From assembly GCA_035771175.1 (NCBI GenBank), contig JAYMFD010003863.1, forward strand, positions 1 to 64,000: DNA of 64,000 bases. Reading direction: 5' to 3'. Under the pieces are notes generated by a model. The model was not told the origin of the DNA. It made no database searches and saw only the letters and a program-made list of their open reading frames with translations. Below, one piece after another: positions 51,173 through 63,787 of this stretch; within the stretch, counting starts at the first letter, position 1; the number at the start of each line of letters is the position of its first letter. The position numbers were made by a program, and so were the translations under genes. The DNA is from Paratinospora sagittata (Eukaryota > Streptophyta > Magnoliopsida > Ranunculales > Menispermaceae).

Positions 51173-52319
51173 TTGTGTATATCGACCTGCTATAGCCTGC
51201 TAAACGAGAACATGATACACAACCCAATAGCGCGCTATCCACGTCTGAGACAAAAATCTGATATTTCTGACGAGAAAAATCTGGACACTTATGCTTGCTC
51301 GATTTTTCTATTCCTTACACAGTTTTGCAAGGTTATCTTTATTGAAATATTTTCTACTAACACCTAGATGATTCCCATTGTCTCGCACGCCCAAAACAAC
51401 TTTAGATTGAACAATGTTTTGAATTCAAATCGTTTTGTACTCTCTTGCTCTTTAACCTGCAACTTCTAATTTTATAAAACACTCATTCTCTGATTTTCAA
51501 AAATACAACACACATGATTTTTGCAAGTTAGATTGAGCTTTCCAAAGAGTTTTCCAAGAGAAGAAGCCTCAAATTGAATCAAAATTGCAATCTGTCTTGA
51601 TGATAACGTCATTGTTCAGCAAGTTCTTCATTTTATTCCTTTTGTGCTTAGATTTGCAGAGACTATCCTTTGTTTTAAACTGTAAGTATATGAAGTGGTC
51701 TCGGAAAGATAACACATCAAAAACGAACACATCACCTGTATTGCATCAAGAACACAACAAACAATAGCTTTCGAAGTCTACAAAAGATCAAGCACGAAGA
51801 ACGATGACATATCTCACGTCTAATGCATTAGTTTGATCTTTGGTGTGTAGGGTAAAATCTCGATCAATCTCAGCACTAAAATTCTGAAAACTGCAAAGTC
51901 TTCAAAATCACTTCGATATAGTATTTCATTTTGAAAAAATGATGTTCGAAAGGTTTTAATCATAATTTCAATGAGATTCGAATTATTTAAAAATTATTAA
52001 TCTTATATCAATATGTTTTGTGTCAATGGAATGGTTCTTAAGTGTCAAAATATTAATTTTTCAAAAATAAGGCTATCCGGCAATTGGCCAAAATCTTCTA
52101 GAAGGCACTAGCGCACTATAAGTGTTGATAGCACGCTGATAGGGTTCTATAATAAAACATTTGTTTTTCTGGAAAATTATCTATAGCGCGCTATCCCGTT
52201 TGATAACTCCTTATAAAGCGGTTGCAGTGATCTTTCCATTTTTAGTGAGATGGGCAATAGCGCGCTATAGGCCTTGATAACACGCTATCGGAAAGTCTAA
52301 AAAACTCGAGCTCACGGGT
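51173..52319 (+). repeat. Satellite unit 45
   Basis: CGAGAA type. Its right part has CTATAAGTG, CATTTGTTT and AAAGCGGTTG as in units 7, 12 and 16. AACACAACAAAC, AAGCACGAAG and a TCTAGA (XbaI) site at 52097-52102 are private. Confidence 0.95.
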
Positions 52320-53466
52320 TTGTGTATATCGACCTGCTATAGCCTGCTAAAAGAGAACATGATACACAACCCAATAGCACGCTATCCACGTCTGAGACAA
52401 AAATCTGATATTTCTGATGAGAAAAATCTGGACACTTATGCTTGCTCGATTTTTTTATTCCTTACACAGTTTTGCAAGGTTATCTTTATTAAAATATTTT
52501 CTACTAACACCTAGATGATTCCCATTGTCTCGCACGCCCAAAACAACTTTAGATTGAACAATGCTATGAATTCAAATCGTTTTGTACTCTCTTGCTCTTT
52601 AACCTGCAACTTCTAATTTTATAAAACACTTATTCTCTGATTTTCAAAAATACAACACACATGATTTTTGCAAGTTAGATTGAGCTTTCCAAAGAGTTTT
52701 CCAAGAGAAGAAGCCTCAAATTGAATCAAAATTGCAATCTGTCTTGATGATAACGTCATTGTTCATCAAGTTCTTCGTTTTATTCCTTTTGTGCTTAGAT
52801 TTGCAGAGACTATCCTTTGTTTTAAACTGTAAGTATATGAAGTGGTCTCGGAAAGATAACACATCAAAAACGAACACATCACCTGTATTGCATCAAGAAC
52901 ACATCAAACAATAGTTTTCGAAGTCTACAAAAGATCAAGCTCGAAGAACGATGACATATCTCACGTCTAATGCATTAGTTTGATCTTTGGTGTGTAGGGT
53001 AAAATCTCGATCAATCTCAGCACTAAAACTCTGAAAATTGCAAAGCCTTCAAAATCACTTCGATATAGTATTTCATTTTGAAAAAATGATGTTCGAAAGG
53101 TTTTAATCATAATTTCAATGAGATTCGAATTATTTAAAAATTATTAATCTTATATCAATATGTTTTGTGTCAATGGAATGGTTCTTAAGTGTCAAAATAT
53201 TAATTTTTCAAAAATAAGGCTATCCCGCAATTGGCCAAAATTTTCCAGAAGGCACTAGCACACTATCAGTGTTGATAGCACGCTGATAGGGTTCTATAAT
53301 AAAACATATGTTTTTCTGGAAAATTATCTATAGCACGCTATCCGGTTTGATAACTCCTTATAAAGCTGTTGCTGTGACCTTTCCATTTTTAGTGAGATGG
53401 GCAATAGCGCGCTATAGGCCTTGATAACACGCTATCGGAAAGTCTAAAAAACTCGAGCTCACGGGT
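52320..53466 (+). repeat. Satellite unit 46
   Basis: AGAGAA type with CACTTATTC as in unit 13. ATTAAAATATT near 52488, AATGCTATGAA near 52560, TTCATCAAG near 52762 and ATAGTTTTCG near 52912 are private. Confidence 0.95.
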
Positions 53467-54612
53467 TTGTGTATATCGACCTGCTATAGCCTGCTAAACG
53501 AGAACATGATACACAACCCAATAGCGCGCTATCCACGTCTGAGACAAAAATCTGATATTTCTGACGAGAAAAATCTGGACACTTATGCTTGCTCGATTTT
53601 TCTATTCCTTACACAGTTTTGCAAGGTTATCTTTATTGAAATATTTTCTACTAACACCTAGATGATTCTCATTGTCTCGCACGCCCAAAACAACTTTAGA
53701 TTGAACAATGTTTTGAATTCAAATCGTTTTGTACTCTCTTGCTCTTTAACCACCAACTTCTAATTTTATAAAACACTCATTCTCTGCTTTTCAAAAATAC
53801 AACACACATGATTTTTGCAAGTTAGATTGAGCTTTCCAAAGAGTTTTCCAAGAGAAGAAGCCTCAAATTGAATCAAAATTGCAATCTGTCTTGATGATAA
53901 CGTCATTGTTCAGCAAGTTCTTCATTTTATTCCTTTTGTGCTTAGATTTGGAGAGACTATCCTTTGTTTTAAACTGTAAGTATATGAAGTGGTCTCGGAA
54001 AGTAACACATCAAAAACGAACACATCACCTGTATTGCATCAAGAACACATCAAACAATAGCTTTCGAAGTCTACAAAAGATCAAGCTCGAAGAACGATGA
54101 CATATCTCACGTCTAATGCATTAGTTTGATCTTTGGTGTGTAGGGTAAAATCTCGATCAATCTCAGCACTAAAACTCTGAAAATTGCAAAGTCTTCAAAA
54201 TCACTTCGATATAGTATTTCATTTTGAAAAAATGATGTTCAAAAGGTTTTAATCATAATTTCAATGAGATTCGAATTATTTAAAAATTATTAATCTTATA
54301 TCAATATGTTTTGTGTCAATGGAATGGTTCTTAAGTGTCAAAATATTAATTTTTCAAAAATAAGGCGATCCGGCAATTGGCCAAAATTTTCCAGAAGGCA
54401 CTAGCGCACTATCAGTGTTGAAAACACGCTGATAGGGTTCTATAATAAAACATATGTTTTTCTGGAAAATTATCTATAGCGCGCTATCCCGTTTGATAAC
54501 TCCTTATAAAGCGGTTGCAGTGATCTTTCCATTTTTAGTGAGATGGGCAATAGCGCGCTATAGGCCTTGATAACACGCTATCGGAAAGTCTAAAAAACTC
54601 GAGCTCACGGGT
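53467..54612 (+). repeat. Satellite unit 47 (1146 bp)
   Basis: One base is missing in GGAAAGTAACAC near 54001. It is the first unit with TTTAACCACCAAC. TTTGGAGAGAC near 53948 destroys the CAG acceptor-like site. GTTGAAAACACG near 54417 disrupts the hairpin stem. Confidence 0.95.
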
Positions 54613-55759
54613 TTGTGTATATCGACCTGCTATAGCCTGCTAAAAGAGAACATGATACACAACCCAATAGCACGCTATCCACGTCTGAGACAAAAATCTG
54701 ATATTTCTGATGAGAAAAATCTGGACACTTATGCTTGCTCGATTTTTTTATTCCTTACACAGTTTTGCAAGGTTATCTTTATTGAAATATTTTCTACTAA
54801 CACCTAGATGATTCCCATTGTCTCGCACGCCCAAAACAACTTTAGATTGAACAATGTTATGAATTCAAATCGTTTTGTACTCTCTTGCTCTTTAACCACC
54901 AACTTCTAATTTTATAAAACACTCATTCTCTGATTTTCAAAAAGACAACACACATGATTTTTGTAAGTTAGATTGAGCTTTCCAAAGAGTGTTCCAAGAG
55001 AAGAAGCCTCAAATTGAATCAAAATTGTAATCTGTCTTGATGATAACGTCATTGTTCAGCAAGTTCTTCATTTTATTCCTTTTGTGCTTAGATTTGCAGA
55101 GACTATCCTTTGTTTTAAACTGTAAGTATATGAAGTGGTCTCGGAAAGATAACACATCAAAAACGAACACATCACATGTATTGCATCAAGAACACATCAA
55201 ACAATAGCTTTCGAAGTCTACAAAAGATCAAGCTCGAAGAACGATGACATATCTCACGTCTAATGCATTAGTTTGATCTTTGGTGTGTAGGGTAAAATCT
55301 CGATCAATCTCAGCACTAAAACTCTGAAAATTGCAAAGTCTTCAAAATCACTTCGATATAGTATTTCATTTTGAAAAAATGATGTTCGAAAGGTTTTAAT
55401 CATAATTTCAATGAGATTCGAATTATTTAAAAATTATTAATCTTATATCAATATGTTTTGTGTCAATGGAATGGTTCTTAAGTGTCAAAATATTAATTTT
55501 TCAAAAATAAGGCTATCTGGCAATTGGCCAAAATTTTCCAGAAGGCACTAGCGCACTATCAGTGTTGATAGCACGCTGATAGGGTTCTATAATAAAACAT
55601 ATGTTTTTCTGGAAAATTATCTATAGCGCGCTATCCCGTTTGATAACTCCTTATAAAGCGGTTGCAGTGATCTTTCCATTTTTAGTGAGATGGGCCATAG
55701 CGCGCTATAGGCCTTGATAACACGCTATCAGAAAGTCTAAAAAACTCAAGCTCACGGGT
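54613..55759 (+). repeat. Satellite unit 48; XhoI and SacI lost
   Basis: AGAGAA, GTTATGAATTC, TTTAACCACCAAC, AAATTGTAATC (shared with unit 50), and CACATGTATTG. Both XhoI and SacI are lost through CTCAAGCTC near 55745. Confidence 0.95.
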
Positions 55760-56906
55760 TTGTGTATATCGACCTGCTATAGCCTGCTAAAAGAGAACAT
55801 GATACACAACCCAATAGCACGCTATCCACGTCTGAGACAAAAATCTGATATTTCTGATGAGAAAAATCTGGACACTTATGCTTGCTCGATTTTTTTATTC
55901 CTTACACAGTTTTGCAAGGTTATCTTTGTTGAAATATTTTCTACTAACACCTAGATGATTCCCATTGTCTCGCACGCCCAAAACAACTTTAGATTGAACA
56001 ATGTTATGAATTCAAATCGTTTTGTACTCTCTTGCTCTTTAACCACCAACTTCTAATTTTATAAAACACTCATTCTCTGATTTTCAAAAATACAACACAC
56101 ATGATTTTTGCAAGTTAGATTGAGCTTTCCAAAGAGTTTTCCAAGAGAAGAAGCCTCAAATTGAATCAAAATTGCAATCTGTCTTGATGATAACGTCATT
56201 GTTCAGCAAGTTCTTCGTTTTATTCCTTTTGTGCTTAGATTTGCAGAGACTATCCTTTGTTTTAAACTGTAAGTATATGAAGTGGTCTCGGAAAGATAAC
56301 ACATCAAAAACGAACACATCACATGTATTGCATCAAGAACACATCAAACAATAGCTTTCGAAGTCTACAAAAGATCAAGCTCGAAGAACGATGACATATC
56401 TCACGTCTAATGCATTAGTTTGATCTTTGGTGTGTAGGGTAAAATCTCGATCAATCTCAGCACTAAAACTCTGAAAATTGCAAAGTCTTCAAAATCACTT
56501 CGATATAGTATTTCATTTTGAAAAAATGATGTTCGAAAGGTTTTAATCATAATTTCAAGGAGATTCGAATTATTTAAAAATTATTAATCTTATATCAATA
56601 TGTTTTGTGTCAATGGAATGGTTCTTAAGTGTCAAAATATTAATTTTTCAAAAATAAGGCTATCCGGCAATTGGCCAAAATTTTCCAGAAGGCACTAGCG
56701 CACTATCAGTGTTGGTAGCACGCTGATAGGGTTCTATAATAAAACATATGTTTTTCTGGAAAATTATCTATAGCACGCTATCCCGTTTGATAACTCCTTA
56801 TAAAGCTGTTGCTGTGAACTTTCCATTTTTAGTGAGATGGGCAATAGCGCGCTATAGGCCTTGATAACACGCTATCGGAAAGTCTAAAAAACTCGAGCTC
56901 ACAGGT
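55760..56906 (+). repeat. Satellite unit 49
   Basis: TATCTTTGTTG near 55921 is private. It is the first unit with TTTCAAGGAGATT and GTTGGTAGCACG, shared with units 50, 51 and 53. It ends in CTCACAGG. Confidence 0.95.
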
Positions 56907-58053
56907 TTGTGTATATCGACCTGCTATAGCCTGCTAAAAGAGAACATGATACACAACCCAATAGCACGCTATCCACGTCTGGGACAAAAATCTGATATTT
57001 CTGATGAGAAAAATCTGGACACTTATGCTTGCTCGATTTTTTTATTCCTTACACAGTTTTGCAAGGTTATCTTTATTGAAATATTTTCTACTAACACCTA
57101 GATGATTCCCATTGTCTCGCACGCCCAAAACAACTTTAGATTGAACAATGTTATGAATTCAAATCGTTTTGTACTCTCTTGCTCTTTAACCACCAACTTC
57201 TAATTTTATAAAACACTCATTCTCTGATTTTCAAAAATACAACACACATGATTTTTACAAGTTAGATTGAGCTTTCCAAAGAGTGTTCCAAGAGAAGAAG
57301 CCTCAAATTGAATCAAAATTGTAATCTGTATTGATGATAACGTCATTGTTCAGCAAGTTCTTCATTTTATTCCTTTTGTGCTTAGATTTGCAGAGACTAT
57401 CCTTTGTTTTAAACTGTAAGTATATGAAGTGGTCTCGGAAAGATAACACATCAAAAACGAACACATCACACGTATTGCATCAAGAACACATCAAACAATA
57501 GCTTTCGAAGTCTACAAAAGATCAAGCTCGAAGAACGATGACATATCTCACGTCTAATGCATTAGTTTGATCTTTGGTGTGTAGGGTAAAATCTCGATCA
57601 ATCTCAGCACTAAAACTCTGAAAATTGCAAAGTCTTCAAAATCACTTCGATATAGTATTTCATTTTGAAAAAATGATGTTCGAAAGGTTTTAATCATAAT
57701 TTCAAGGAGATTCGAATTATTTAAAAATTATTAATCTTATATCAATATGTTTTGTGTCAATGGAATGGTTCTTAAGTGTCAAAATATTAATTTTTCAAAA
57801 ATAAGGCTATCCGGCAATTGGCCAAAATTTTCCAGAAGGCACTAACGCACTATCAGTGTTGGTAGCACGCTGATAGGGTTCTATAATAAAACATATGTTT
57901 TTCTGGAAAATTATCTATAGCACGCTATCCCGTTTGATAACTCCTTATAAAGCTGTTGCTGTGAACTTTCCATTTTTAGTGAGATGGGCAATAGCGCGCT
58001 ATAGGCCTTGATAACACGCTATCGGAAAGTCTAAAAAACTCGAGCTCACGGGT
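56907..58053 (+). repeat. Satellite unit 50
   Basis: GTCTGGGAC near 56976 and TTTTTACAAG near 57252, both shared only with unit 51. CTGTATTGATG and CACACGTATTG are private. Confidence 0.95.
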
Positions 58054-59200
58054 TTGTGTATATCGACCTGCTATAGCCTGCTAAAAGAGAACATGATACA
58101 CAACCCAATAGCACGCTATCCACGTCTGGGACAAAAATCTGATATTTCTGATGAGAAAAATCTGGACACTTATGCTTGCTCGATTTTTTTATTCCTTACA
58201 CAGTTTTGCAAGGTTATCTTTATTGAAATATTTTCTACTAACACCTAGATGATTCCCATTGTCTCGCACGCCCAAAACAACTTTAGATTGAACAATGTTA
58301 TGAATTCAAATCGTTTTGTACTCTCTTGCTCTTTAACCACCAACTTCTAATTTTATAAAACACTCATTCTCTGATTTTCAAAAATACAACACACATGATT
58401 TTTACAAGTTAGATTGAGCTTTCCAAAGAGTGTTCCAAGAGAAGAAGCCTCAAATTGAATCAAAATTGCAATCTGTCTTGATGATAACCTCATTGTTCAG
58501 CAAGTTCTTCATTTTATTCCTTTTGTGCTTAGATTTGCAGAGACTATCCTTTGTTTTAAACTGTAAGTATATGAAGTGGTCTCGGAAAGATAACACATCA
58601 AAAACGAACACATCACATGTATTGCATCAAGAACACATCAAACAATAGCTTTCGAAGTCTACAAAAGATCAAGCTCGAAGAACGATGACATATCTCACGT
58701 CTAATGCATTAGTTTGATCTTTGGTGTGTAGGGTAAAATCTCGATCAATCTCAGCACTAAAACTCTGAAAATTGCAAAGTCTTCAAAATCACTTCGATAT
58801 AGTATTTCATTTTGAAAAAATGATGTTCGAAAGGTTTTAATCATAATTTCAAGGAGATTCGAATTATTTGAAAATTATTAATCTTATATCAATATGTTTT
58901 GTATCAATGGAATGGTTCTTAAGTGTCAAAATATTAATTTTTCAAAAATAAGGCTATCCGGCAATTGGCCAAAATTTTTCAGAAGGCACTAGCGCACTAT
59001 CAGTGTTGGTAGCACGCTGATAGGGTTCTATAATAAAACATATGTTTTTCTGGAAAATTATCTATAGCACGCTATCCCGTTTGATAACTCCTTATAAAGC
59101 TGTTGCTGTGAACTTTCCATTTTTAGTGAGATGGGCAATAGCGCGCTATAGGCCTTGATAACACGCTATCGGAAAGTCTAAAAAACTCGAGCTCACGGGT
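58054..59200 (+). repeat. Satellite unit 51
   Basis: GTCTGGGAC and TTTTTACAAG as in unit 50. TATTTGAAAATT near 58865 is shared with unit 53. GAGTGTTCC followed by AACCTCATTG matches unit 43. Confidence 0.95.
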
Positions 59201-60347
59201 TTGTGTATATCGACCTACTATAACCTGCTAAACGAGAACATGATACACAACCCAATAGCGCGCTATCTACGTCTGAGACAAAAATCTGATATTTCTGACG
59301 AGAAAAATCTGGACACTTATGCTTGCTCGATTTTTCTATTCCTTACACAGTTTTGCAAGGTTATCTTTATTGAAATATTTTCTACTAACACCTAGATGAT
59401 TCCCATTGTCTCGCACGCCCAAAACAACTTTAGATTGAACAATGTTTTGAATTCAAATCGTTTTGTACTCTCTTGCTCTTTAACCTGCAACTTCTAATTT
59501 TATAAAACACTCATTCTCTGCTTTTCAAAAATACAACACACATGATTTTTGCAAGTTAGATTGAGCTTTCCAAAGAGTTTTCCAAGAGAAGAAGCCTCAA
59601 ATTGAATCAAAATTGCAATCTGTCTTGATGATAACGTCATTGTTCAGCAAGTTCTTCATTTTATTCCTTTTGTGCTTATATTTGCAGAGACTATCCTTTG
59701 TTTTAAACTGTAAGTATATGAAGTGGTCTCGGAAAGGTAACACATCAAAAACGAACACATCACCTGTATTGCATCAAGACCACATCAAACAATAGCTTTC
59801 GAAGTCTACAAAAGATCAAGCTCGAAGAACGATGACATATCTCACGTATAATGCATTAGTTTGATCTTTGGTGTGTAGGGTAAAATCTCGATCAATCTCA
59901 GCACTAAAACTCTGAAAATTGCAAAGTCTTCAAAATCACTTCGATATAGTATTTCATTTTGAAAAAATGATGTTCGAAAGGTTTTAATCATAATTTCAAT
60001 GAGATTCGAATTATTTAAAAATTATTAATCTTATATCAATATGTTTTGTGTCAATGGAATGGTTCTTAAGTGTCAAAATATTAATTTTTCAAAAATAAGG
60101 CTATCTGGCAATTGCCCAAAATTTTCCAGAAGGCACTAGCGCACTATCAGTGTTGATAGAACGCTGATAGGGTTCTATAATAAAACATATGTTTTTCTGG
60201 AAAATTATCTATAGCGCGCTATCCCCTTTGATAACTCCTTATAAAGCTGTTGCAGTGATCTTTCCATTTTTAGTGAAATGGGCAATAGCGCGCTATAGGC
60301 CTTGATAACACGCTATCGGAAAGTCTGAAAAACTCGAGCTCACGGGT
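59201..60347 (+). repeat. Satellite unit 52 (odd unit within its block)
   Basis: CGAGAA type with CGC at u60 and CCTACTATAACC. It lacks TTTAACCACC, CAAGGAG and GGTAGC, which the units on both sides carry. GCTTATATTTG, AAGACCACATC, ACGTATAATG, ATTGCCCAAAA and GATAGAACGC are private. Confidence 0.95.
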
Positions 60348-61493
60348 TTATGTATATCGACCTGCTATAGCCTGCTAAAAGAGAACATGATACACAACCC
60401 AATAGCACGCTATCCACGTCTGAGACAAAAATCTGATATTTCTGACGAGAAAAATCTGGACACTTATGCTTGCTCGATTTTTCTATTCCTTACACAGTTT
60501 TGCAAGGTTATCTTTATTGAAATATTTTCTACTAACACCTAGATGATTCCCATTGTCTCGCACGCCCAAAACAACTTTAGATTGAACAATGTTATGAATT
60601 CAAATCGTTTTGTACTCTCTTGCTCTTTAACCACCAACTTCTAATTTTATAAAACACTCATTCTCTGATTTTCAATAATACAACACACATGATTTTTGCA
60701 AGTTAGATTGAGCTTTCCAAAGAGTGTTCCAAGAGAAGAAGCCTCAAATTGAATCAAAATTGCAATCTGTCTTGATGATAACGTCATTGTTCAGCAAGTT
60801 CTTCATTTTATTCCTTTTGTGCTTAGATTTGCAGAGACTATCCTTTGTTTTAAACTGTAAGTATATGAAGTGGTCTCGGAAAGATAACACATCAAAACGA
60901 ACACATCACATGTATTGCATCAAGAACACATCAAACAATAGCTTTCGAAGTCTACAAAAGATCAAGCTCGAAGAACGATGACATATCTCACGTCTAATGC
61001 ATTAGTTTGATCTTTGGTGTGTAGGGTAAAATCTCGATCAATCTCAGCACTAAAACTCTGAAAATTGCAAAGTCTTCAAAATCACTTCGATATAGTATTT
61101 CATTTTGAAAAAATGATGTTCGAAAGGTTTTAATCATAATTTCAAGGAGATTCGAATTATTTGAAAATTATTAATCTTATATCAATATGTTTTGTGTCAA
61201 TGGAATGGTTCTTAAGTGTCAAAATATTAATTTTTCAAAAATAAGGCTATCCGGCAATTGGCCAAAATTTTCCAGAAGGCACTAGCGCACTATCAGTGTT
61301 GGTAGCACGCTGATAGGGTTCTATAATAAAACATATGTTTTTCTGGAAAATTATCTATAGCGCGCTATCCCCTTTGATAACTCCTTATAAAGCTGTTGCA
61401 GTGATCTTTCCATTTTTAGTGAAATGGGCAATAGCGCGCTATAGGCCTTGATAACACGCTATCGGAAAGTCTGAAAAACTCGAGCTCACGGGT
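60348..61493 (+). repeat. Satellite unit 53 (1146 bp)
   Basis: Starts TTTATGTATATC, shared with unit 54. One A is missing in CATCAAAACG near 60896. It carries TTTAACCACC, CAAGGAG and GGTAGC. CAATAATAC near 60674 is private. Confidence 0.95.
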
Positions 61494-62640
61494 TTATGTA
61501 TATCGACCTGCTATAGCCTGCTAAAAGAGAACATGATACACAACCCAATAGCACGCTATCCACGTCTGAGACAAAAATCTGATATTTCTGATGAGAAAAA
61601 TCTGGACACTTATGCTTGCTCGATTTTTTTATTCCTTACACAGTTTTGCAAGGTTATCTTTATTGAAATATTTTCTACTAACACCTAGATGATTCCCATT
61701 GCCTCGCACGCCCAAAACAACTTTAGATTGAACAATGTTATGAATTGAAATCGTTTTGTACTCTCTTGCTCTTTAACCACCAACTTCTAATTTTATAAAA
61801 CACTCATTCTCTGATTTTCAAAAATACAACACACATGATTTTTGCAAGTTAGATTGAGCTTTCCAAAGAGTTTTCCAAGAGAAGAAGCCTCAAATTGAAT
61901 CAAAATTGCAATCTGTCTTGATGATAACGTCATTGTTCAGCAAGTTCTTCATTTTATTCCTATTGTGCTTAGATTTGCAGAGACTATCCTTTGTTTAAAA
62001 CTGTAAGTATATGAAGTGGTCTCGGAAAGATAACACATCATAAACGAACACATCACCTGTATTGCATCAAGAACACATCAAACAATAGCTTTCGAAGTCT
62101 ACAAAAGATCAAGCTTGAAGAACGATGACATATCTCACGTCTAATGCATTAGTTTGATCTTTGGTGTGTAGGGTAAAATCTCGATCAATCTCAGCACTAA
62201 AACTCTGAAAATTGCAAAGTCTTCAAAATCACTTCGATATAGTATTTCATTTTGAAAAAATGATGTTCGAAAGGTTTTAATCATAATTTCAATGAGATTC
62301 GAATTATTTAAAAATTATTAATCTTATATCAATATGTTTTGTGTCAATGGAATGGTTCTTAAGTGTCAAAATATTAATTTTTCAAAAATAAGGCTATCCG
62401 GCAATTGACCAAAATTTTCCAGAAGGCACTAGCGCACTATCAGTGTTGATAGCACGCTGATAGGGTTCTATAATAAAACATATGTTTTTCTGAAAAATTA
62501 TCTATAGCGCGCTATCCCCTTTGATAACTCCTTATAAAGCTGTTGCAGTGATCATTCCATTTTTAGTGTGATGGGCAATAGCGCGCTATAGGCCTTGATA
62601 ACACGCTATCGGAAAGTCTAAAAAACTCGAGCTCACGGGT
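61494..62640 (+). repeat. Satellite unit 54; EcoRI lost, HindIII gained
   Basis: EcoRI is mutated to GAATTG at 61742-61747. It shares TTGTTTAAAACTG and CATCATAAACG with unit 1. A private HindIII site lies at 62111-62116. Its right part switches to CTGAAAAATT. Confidence 0.95.
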
Positions 62641-63787
62641 TTGTGTATATCGACCTGCTATAGCCTGCTAAACGAGCACATGATACACATCCCAATAGCA
62701 CGCTATCCACGTCTGAGACAAAAATCTGATATTTCTGACGAGAAAAATCTGGACACTTATGCTTGCTCAATTTTTCTATTCCTTACACAGTTTTGCAAGG
62801 TTATCTTAATTGAAATATTTTCTACTAACACCTAGATGATTCCCATTGTCTCGCACGCCCAAAACAACTTTAGATTGAACAATGTTTTGAATTCAAATCG
62901 TTTTGTACTCTCTTGCTCTTTAACCTGCAACTTCTAATTTTATAAAACACTCATTCTCTGCTTTTCAAAAATACAACACACATGATTTTTGCAAGTTAGA
63001 TTGAGCCATCCAAAGAGTTTTCCAAGAGAAGAAGCCTCAAATTGAATCAAAATTGCAATCTGTCTTGATGATAACGTCATTGTTCAGCAAGTTCTTCATT
63101 TTATTCCTTTTGTGCTTAGATTTGCAGAGACTATCCTTTGTTTTAAACAGTAAGTATATGAAGTGGTCTCAGAAAGGTAACACATAAAAAACGAACACAT
63201 CACCTGTATTGCATCAAGAACACATCAAACAATAGCTTTCGAAGTCTACAAAAAATCAAGCTCGAAGAACGATGACATATCTCACGTCTAGTGCATTAGT
63301 TTGATCTTTGGTGTGTAGGGTAAAATCTCGATCAATCTCAGCACTAAAACTCTGAAAATTGCAAAGTCTTCAAAATCACTTCGATATAGTATTTCATTTT
63401 GAAAAAATGATGTTCGAAAGGTTTTAATCATAATTTCAATGAGATTCGAATTATTTAAAAATTATTAATCTTATATCAATATGTTTTGTGTCAATGGAAT
63501 GGTTCTTAAGTGTCAAAATATTAATTTTTCAAAAATAAGGCTATCCGGCAATTGGCCAAAATTTTCCAGAAGGCACTAGCGCACTATCAGTGTTGATAGC
63601 ACGCTGATAGGGTTCTATAATAAAACATATGTTTTTCTGAAAAATTATCTATAGCGCGCTATCCCCTTTGATAACTCCTTATAAAGCTGTTGCAGTGATC
63701 TTTCCATTTTTAGTGTGATGGGCAATAGCGCGCTATAGGCCTTGATAACACGCTATCGGAAAGTCTAAAAAACTCGAGCTCACGGGT
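62641..63787 (+). repeat. Satellite unit 55
   Basis: Back to CGAGCA, GGTAACACATA. CACATCCCAAT, GCTCAATTTTTC, GAGCCATCC, AAACAGTAAG and CTCAGAAAGG are private. Confidence 0.95.

Larger units (their letters stand above)
50026..62640 (+). repeat. Divergent subfamily block (units 44-54)
   Basis: Most units have AGAGAA, T at u168, GTTATGAATTC, GATAACACATC and CTGGAAAATT. TTTAACCACCAAC marks units 47-51, 53 and 54; CAAGGAG with GGTAGC marks 49-51 and 53. Unit 52 lacks these markers. Confidence 0.8.
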
